In this document: piece by piece, positions 5,509 through 9,306 of the stretch
Layout of the letters: each line of letters begins with the position of its first letter
Numbering within the stretch: position 1 is the first letter of the stretch
Assembly (NCBI GenBank): GCA_023445445.1
Contig: JAEXLD010000094.1
Location: 1-9,306, forward strand
Source of the DNA: Bacillota bacterium
GTDB taxonomy: Bacteria > Bacillota > Clostridia > Clostridiales > Clostridiaceae
DNA length: 9,306 bases
Direction: 5' to 3'
The notes under the pieces: model-generated
The model's database searches: none
The model's input: only the letters and a program-made list of their open reading frames with translations
What the model was told of the DNA's origin: nothing
Made by a program: the position numbers and the translations under genes

Positions 5509-6543
5509 ATGGCAGTAACTATAGATGACATAGCTAAAAAAGCTGGTGTATCATCTGCAACTATTTCTAGAGTATTAAATAATTCTTCCTATGTTAAGGA
5601 AGAAACAAGAGAAAAAGTATTAAAGATTATAGCAGAAATGAATTATGTACCAAGTGCAATAGCAAGAAGTTTATCAAGAAGAGAGACAAGCACTATTGGA
5701 ATAATAGTTCCTGATATAACTAACTCTTATTTTGGGGAAATAATTAAGGGAATAAGTAGAAGTGCAGAAGAGGTTGATTTAAACATAATATTATTTAATA
5801 CTAACAACAATGTAAAAAGTGAATTAAAAGCTTTAGAAGAGATTAAGAAGCATAGATTAAAAGGAGTTATTATGACTCCAGGTTTTGGTGATACAAAGTT
5901 TAGAGATGAATTTATAGAAGCCATTAGAAGCATAAACATTCCAATAGTCTTAGTTTCAGCTGATTTAAACTATATTACTTTAAGTGGAGTATTTGTAGAT
6001 GATGTAAAGGGTGGATATTTAGCTACAAAGGCTTTAATAGAAAATGGTCATAATAAAATAGGAATAATAACAGGTATAATGAGTTCGAGCTCTGCGTTAA
6101 ATAGATTAACAGGATATAAAAAAGCGTTAAAAGAAAATAATATTTTAATAGACTATAAGTATATAAAAGAAGGAAAGTTTAAATTAGACGAAGCATATAG
6201 GTTAACAAAAGACTTTTTAGAGATGGCAGACTCTCCAACAGCTATAATTGCATGTAGTAATAGAATGACATTAGGTGTAATTAAAGCATTGATTGAACAG
6301 AAGAAAAAAATTCCTAACGATATTGCATTAATAGGATTTAATAGTATCGAACTTATGGATATAGTAGGAATTAATTTATCATACATAGAAGATTCCCCTA
6401 TGGAACTTGGAGAAGCCTCAATAAGTTTGCTTTTAGATATTCTTAAATCTAAAGAAGAAAACTACGATATAAAAAGAATAAATATTCCACCTAAGCTTAT
6501 TTTGAGAGGATCAGAGATCAAGTTTTTAGAGGAAGAGCTATAG
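5509..6543 (+). CDS. LacI-family transcriptional regulator
   Basis: This 344-residue cytosolic DNA-binding regulator is of normal family length. The N-terminal helix-turn-helix (about 4-24, T-I-D-D-I-A-K-K-A-G-V-S) and hinge helix (about 47-57, P-S-A-I-A-R-S-L-S) are intact, so it should bind palindromic operators as a dimer. The periplasmic-binding-protein-like effector domain starts at about 61 (T-S-T-I-G-I-I-V-P-D). The arginine that contacts sugar-type effectors in many relatives is present (R199 in L-N-R-L-T-G-Y). The aspartate in the usual G-F-D motif is asparagine here (G-F-N, N278), and the usual N-D near 249-251 reads S-N. It lies between the phosphorylase and transporter genes, so control of nucleoside or pentose uptake is the natural inference, comparable in role to CytR or RbsR. 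The effector cannot be named from sequence. Confidence 0.94.
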   Translation: MAVTIDDIAKKAGVSSATISRVLNNSSYVKEETREKVLKIIAEMNYVPSAIARSLSRRETSTIGIIVPDITNSYFGEIIKGISRSAEEVDLNIILFNTNNNVKSELKALEEIKKHRLKGVIMTPGFGDTKFRDEFIEAIRSINIPIVLVSADLNYITLSGVFVDDVKGGYLATKALIENGHNKIGIITGIMSSSSALNRLTGYKKALKENNILIDYKYIKEGKFKLDEAYRLTKDFLEMADSPTAIIACSNRMTLGVIKALIEQKKKIPNDIALIGFNSIELMDIVGINLSYIEDSPMELGEASISLLLDILKSKEENYDIKRINIPPKLILRGSEIKFLEEEL

Positions 6544-6573
6544 AAGTAAGAGAAAATTTTAAATTTGTGCATT

Positions 6574-6590
6574 TCTTTGTGGTACAAAGA
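6574..6590. promoter_or_regulatory. 7-3-7 palindrome upstream of the nucleoside-binding lipoprotein, candidate operator
   Basis: TCTTTGT-GGT-ACAAAGA is a perfect inverted repeat 32 nt before the lipoprotein ATG and just after the LacI-family gene. Position and symmetry suit an operator for the adjacent repressor, although LacI-family sites usually have a central CG, which is missing here. No T-run follows, so a terminator is less likely. A TATTAT at 6599-6604 with TTGTGG at 6577-6582 (16-nt spacer) could be the promoter, but it would start transcription very close to the ribosome binding site. Confidence 0.45.
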
Positions 6591-6609
6591 TTGCTATATA
6601 TTATTTTAT

Positions 6610-6615
6610 GGAGGG
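6610..6615 (+). promoter_or_regulatory. Ribosome binding site that sets the lipoprotein start
   Basis: GGAGGG lies 7 nt before the ATG at 6623. The in-frame ATG at 6608 overlaps this site and cannot use it. Starting at 6623 also gives a standard lipoprotein signal beginning M-K-K-K. Confidence 0.88.
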
Positions 6616-6622
6616 ATTATAT

Positions 6623-7720
6623 ATGAAAAAGAAGTTAATAGCACTAACACTTTCAGCTCTTATGGTAACAGGCTTAATTGGCTGTGGAAGTAAGGAAGAA
6701 GGAAAAGCAGAGACTAATAAAGATTTTAAAGTTGGTATGGTTACAGATGCAGGAACTATAGACGATAAGTCATTTAACCAAGGAACTTGGGAAGGTATAT
6801 TAAAGGCTAAAGAAGAATTAGGAATAGATAGTAACTATATTAAACCAGCAGGAACTACAGAAGCTGAGTATATGAAGGAAATTGGTAATTTATTTGATAC
6901 AGGATATAAATTTATAGTTACTCCTGGATTTAAATTTGAAACTGCTATCTTTGCAGCACAAGATAAATATCCAGATGCAAAATTCGTTATTATTGATGGT
7001 TCACCAAATAATGGTAAAGAAGGGGACGCAAGACAAGCAAAAGTTGGAGAAAATTCAGTTGCTGTTTTCTTTGCAGAACATGAAGCTGGATTTGTAGCAG
7101 GTGTTGCAGCAGCTCTTGAGTTAAAAGAAGGAGAACTAGGCTTTATAGGTGGTATGGAAATACCAGCAGTTCAAAAATTTAACTGGGGCTTCCAACAAGG
7201 AGTTAAATATGCTAACGATAATTTAGGAACTAAGATGAATATAAAAGCTGAAAACGTAATATACCAAGGTTCATTTGATAATGTTGCAGCTGGAGGACAA
7301 TTAGCAGCTACTATGTATGATAACGGAGTAAAAGCTATATTTACAGCAGCTGGTGGAGTTGGAGTTGGAGCTATTAATGAAGCTAAAGCAAGAGCTCAAG
7401 CTGGTAAGGAAGCTTGGGTAATTGGTGTTGACGTTGACCAATATGCAGAAGGTGTATATGAAGGAGAAAAATCAATAATTTTAACTTCTGCAATGAAGAA
7501 AATTGATACAGCAACATTTAATATAATTAAAGATGAATTAGATGGAAAATTCCCAGGTGGACAAACTTTAACTTTTGATGCAAAAACAGGTGGAGTAGGT
7601 ATACCAGAAAATAATCCAAACCTTTCTAAGGAAACTCAAGACAAGGTAGCAGAAGTATTTAATCAAATCAAAGATGGAAAGATAACAATATCTGACAAAC
7701 AAGGAGATTTAATTAAGTAA
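6623..7720 (+). CDS. BMP-family nucleoside-binding lipoprotein of an ABC importer
   Basis: This 365-residue extracellular solute receptor belongs to the BMP/PnrA (TmpC) family and corresponds in role to B. subtilis NupN. The signal peptide (M-K-K-K, then hydrophobic residues to about 20) ends in the lipobox L-I-G-C, so C21 should be lipidated. The mature part begins F-K-V-G-M-V-T-D-A-G followed by D-D-K-S-F-N-Q (47-53), the family hallmark that lines the base pocket. V-I-G-V-D-V-D-Q carries D270, which matches the ribose-binding aspartate, and T-S-A-M-K-K (288-293) carries the family lysine. It precedes the ABC ATPase gene by 103 nt, with a hairpin in the gap that could let the receptor be made in excess. 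Substrates are probably nucleosides; the exact range (purine, pyrimidine or broad) cannot be read from sequence. It is clearly a distant paralogue of the anchored protein encoded at 2919. Confidence 0.95.
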   Translation: MKKKLIALTLSALMVTGLIGCGSKEEGKAETNKDFKVGMVTDAGTIDDKSFNQGTWEGILKAKEELGIDSNYIKPAGTTEAEYMKEIGNLFDTGYKFIVTPGFKFETAIFAAQDKYPDAKFVIIDGSPNNGKEGDARQAKVGENSVAVFFAEHEAGFVAGVAAALELKEGELGFIGGMEIPAVQKFNWGFQQGVKYANDNLGTKMNIKAENVIYQGSFDNVAAGGQLAATMYDNGVKAIFTAAGGVGVGAINEAKARAQAGKEAWVIGVDVDQYAEGVYEGEKSIILTSAMKKIDTATFNIIKDELDGKFPGGQTLTFDAKTGGVGIPENNPNLSKETQDKVAEVFNQIKDGKITISDKQGDLIK

Positions 7721-7733
7721 TTTATTTAAAATT

Positions 7734-7785
7734 TATCGCAGTATTTAAAAATAAATATATTTTTAATTTTTAAATATCTGCGATA
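7734..7785 (+). terminator. Long hairpin, likely partial terminator or processing site
   Basis: ATCGCAG (7735-7741) pairs with CTGCGAT (7778-7784), and TATTTAAAAAT (7742-7752) pairs with ATTTTTAAATA (7766-7776). The only irregularity is one bulged T at 7777, and T7734/A7785 add an outer pair. The 13-nt loop is 7753-7765. The stem base has the only GC-rich run in this gap, and the sequence after it is T-rich (ATTTTCTTATATTT) but not a clean T-run. Placed 13 nt after the lipoprotein stop and before the ABC ATPase gene, it probably lowers readthrough or protects the lipoprotein mRNA end. Confidence 0.75.
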
Positions 7786-7808
7786 TTTTCTTATATTTAT
7801 AAAAAGAG

Positions 7809-7818
7809 AAAGCGGTGA
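7809..7818 (+). promoter_or_regulatory. Weak ribosome binding site of the ABC ATPase gene
   Basis: AAAGCGGTGA lies 5 nt before the ATG at 7824. It resembles the consensus AAAGGAGGTGA with a base missing and one changed, and is weaker than the GGAGGG sites of the neighbouring genes. This fits lower expression of the ATPase than of the lipoprotein. Confidence 0.5.
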
Positions 7819-7823
7819 ATTAT

Positions 7824-9306
7824 ATGGAATATGTAGTAGAGATGCTTAACATCCGAAAGGAGTTTCCTGGAATTGTAGCTAATGATAATATTACATTGCA
7901 GCTTAAAAAAGGAGAAATCCATGCTCTTTTAGGAGAAAATGGAGCAGGGAAATCTACATTAATGGGAATGTTATTTGGAATGTATAGTCCAGAAGCAGGA
8001 ATAATTAAGGTAAATGGAAAAGAAGTTAAAATTTCAAGTCCTAATGTAGCTAATGATTTAGGAATAGGTATGGTTCATCAGCATTTTAAATTAGTTGAAA
8101 ACTTTACTGTAACTGAAAATATTATTTTAGGTTTAGAACCAAAGAAATTTTTATCCATAGATATAAAAAGTGCAGCAAAGAAAATAGAAGAATTATCTAA
8201 AGCTTATGGGCTAAATGTAGATCCATATGCAAAGATTGAAGATATATCTGTTGGTATGCAACAACGTGTTGAAATATTAAAGATGCTTTATAGAAATGCG
8301 GAAGTATTAATATTTGATGAGCCTACAGCAGTATTAACACCACAGGAAATTGAAGATTTAATAGGAATAATGAGAAACCTTATTAATGAAGGTAAATCAA
8401 TAATTTTAATTACACATAAATTAAAAGAAATTAAAGAAGCAGCTGATAGATGTACAGTAATTAGAAGAGGAAAATGCATTGGAACTGTAGATGTTAAATC
8501 AACTTCAGAAGCTGATATGGCTAAAATGATGGTTGGAAGACAAGTATCCTTTAAAGTAGAAAAGAAGGATGCTCATCCAGGTGAAGAAGTATTAAGATTA
8601 GAAAATGTATCAGTTAAAAATAATAAAAAAGTTCTAGGCTTAAAGAATTTTAATTTAGAGGTAAGAAAAGGTGAAATAGTAGGAATAGCTGGAGTAGAAG
8701 GCAATGGACAAACAGAGTTAGTTGAAGCTATTACAGGTATGAGATCTATTGAAGAAGGAAATATAACTTTCAATGGAAAAGATATAACAAAGGATTCAAT
8801 AAGAAAAAGAATAGATGAAGGAATAGCTCATATTCCAGAAGATAGACATAAAAGAGGACTTATTTTAGATTATACATTAGAAGATAATTTAGTTCTTAAA
8901 ACTTATAAGAATGAACCTTTTTCTAAAAATGGACTTATAAATAGAAGTAAAATTTCAGAGTATGCAAATGAAATAATAGATACTTTCGATGTAAGATCTG
9001 GAGAAGGCGGAAAGTCAATTGCTAGATCTCTATCAGGAGGGAACCAACAAAAGGGTATAATTGGACGTGAAGTTCAAGCAGATCCTGATTTATTAATTGC
9101 TGTTCAGCCAACAAGAGGTTTGGATGTTGGATCAATAGAATACATACACAAAAGACTTGTTGAACAAAGGGATAATGGGAAAGCTGTACTTTTAGTATCT
9201 CTTGAATTAGATGAGATATTAAATGTTTCCGATAGAATTGCCATAGTAAATAATGGTGAACTTATTGGAGTAGTTAATGCCTCTGAAACAGATGAAAATG
9301 AAGTGG
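7824..9306 (+). CDS. Nucleoside ABC importer ATP-binding subunit, two fused ATPase domains (3'-truncated)
   Basis: The open frame gives 494 residues and runs off the right edge; family members are about 500-515 residues, so only a short C-terminal tail is missing. It is the energy subunit of a RbsA/NupO-type importer, with two ATPase domains in one chain. Domain 1 (about 4-245) is complete: Walker A G-E-N-G-A-G-K-S-T (37-45), Q86, signature S-V-G-M-Q-Q (142-147), Walker B L-I-F-D-E-P (162-167) and H198. Domain 2 (about 256-494) has the degenerate Walker A usual for this class (G-V-E-G-N-G-Q-T, 290-297), signature L-S-G-G-N-Q-Q-K (403-410), and a Walker B region altered to L-I-A-V-Q-P-T-R-G-L-D. 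Domain 2 therefore probably binds ATP without efficient hydrolysis. It should work with the lipoprotein encoded just upstream and with two permeases (NupP/NupQ type) expected to the right of the window. Confidence 0.95.
   Translation, partial: MEYVVEMLNIRKEFPGIVANDNITLQLKKGEIHALLGENGAGKSTLMGMLFGMYSPEAGIIKVNGKEVKISSPNVANDLGIGMVHQHFKLVENFTVTENIILGLEPKKFLSIDIKSAAKKIEELSKAYGLNVDPYAKIEDISVGMQQRVEILKMLYRNAEVLIFDEPTAVLTPQEIEDLIGIMRNLINEGKSIILITHKLKEIKEAADRCTVIRRGKCIGTVDVKSTSEADMAKMMVGRQVSFKVEKKDAHPGEEVLRLENVSVKNNKKVLGLKNFNLEVRKGEIVGIAGVEGNGQTELVEAITGMRSIEEGNITFNGKDITKDSIRKRIDEGIAHIPEDRHKRGLILDYTLEDNLVLKTYKNEPFSKNGLINRSKISEYANEIIDTFDVRSGEGGKSIARSLSGGNQQKGIIGREVQADPDLLIAVQPTRGLDVGSIEYIHKRLVEQRDNGKAVLLVSLELDEILNVSDRIAIVNNGELIGVVNASETDENEV

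Noticed and set aside
6608..6622. Lipoprotein start at ATG 6608.
   Set aside because: This ATG overlaps the GGAGGG that serves the ATG at 6623, and would put acidic and aromatic residues before the lysine-rich signal peptide.
8690..8715. Degenerate Walker A in the second ATPase domain, considered as a loss-of-function change.
   Set aside because: G-x-E-G-N-G-Q is normal for the second domain of RbsA/NupO-type double ATPases, so it is not an anomaly.
8573..8773. Minus-strand open frames here and at 652-885, 1054-1254, 1444-1716, 4116-4367, 4470-4748, 5727-5939, 6153-6386 and 8288-8479.
   Set aside because: All lie inside well-supported + strand genes, show no family features and are antisense shadows.

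Overview
The window looks like chromosomal DNA of a low-GC Firmicute, most likely Clostridium sensu stricto or a close relative. The evidence is very AT-rich DNA, AGA and ATA/TTA-rich codon use, strong GGAGG-type ribosome binding sites, and a gene set typical of that group. No RNA gene, transposase, CRISPR array or phage gene is visible. All complete genes lie on the + strand.

Layout. Bases 1-19 hold the first six codons of a minus-strand gene that leaves the left edge. It has its own G-rich ribosome binding site and a plausible promoter with a perfect 17-bp palindrome between -35 and -10. Bases 257-2757 encode a two-component system of the YesM/YesN type: a membrane histidine kinase with an extracytoplasmic, probably dCache, sensor, and a short AraC-type response regulator, overlapping by 1 nt. 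Bases 2919-5313 form a second unit: a membrane-anchored BMP/PnrA-like nucleoside-binding protein without a lipobox, then, 13 nt later, pyrimidine-nucleoside phosphorylase. A LacI-family repressor gene (5509-6543) follows, then a BMP-family nucleoside-binding lipoprotein (6623-7720), a strong hairpin, and a double-ATPase ABC subunit of the nucleoside importer class (7824 to the right edge, truncated). The permease genes that normally complete such an importer would lie just beyond the window.

How the genes fit together (inference). The locus reads as a nucleoside salvage island. The lipoprotein and ABC ATPase import nucleosides, and the phosphorylase splits pyrimidine nucleosides into base and (deoxy)ribose-1-phosphate. 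Two regulators could act at different levels: the LacI protein on an intracellular signal, and the kinase/regulator pair on an extracellular one. The binding protein between the two-component genes and the phosphorylase resembles the transporter's solute receptor. It has no cysteine for lipidation and keeps an N-terminal hydrophobic anchor, so it may be a dedicated sensor that presents nucleoside to the kinase (a three-component system) rather than a transporter part. This is the most interesting hypothesis here and is untested.

The intergenic regions hold several palindromes and hairpins: 54-70, 2873-2904, 5357-5388, 5465-5482, 6574-6590 and 7734-7785. They are candidate operators, leader structures or terminators. 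Three genes (phosphorylase, LacI regulator, lipoprotein) have a longer reading frame upstream of the start I chose; in each case the chosen ATG is set by a well-spaced ribosome binding site and the family's usual N-terminus.
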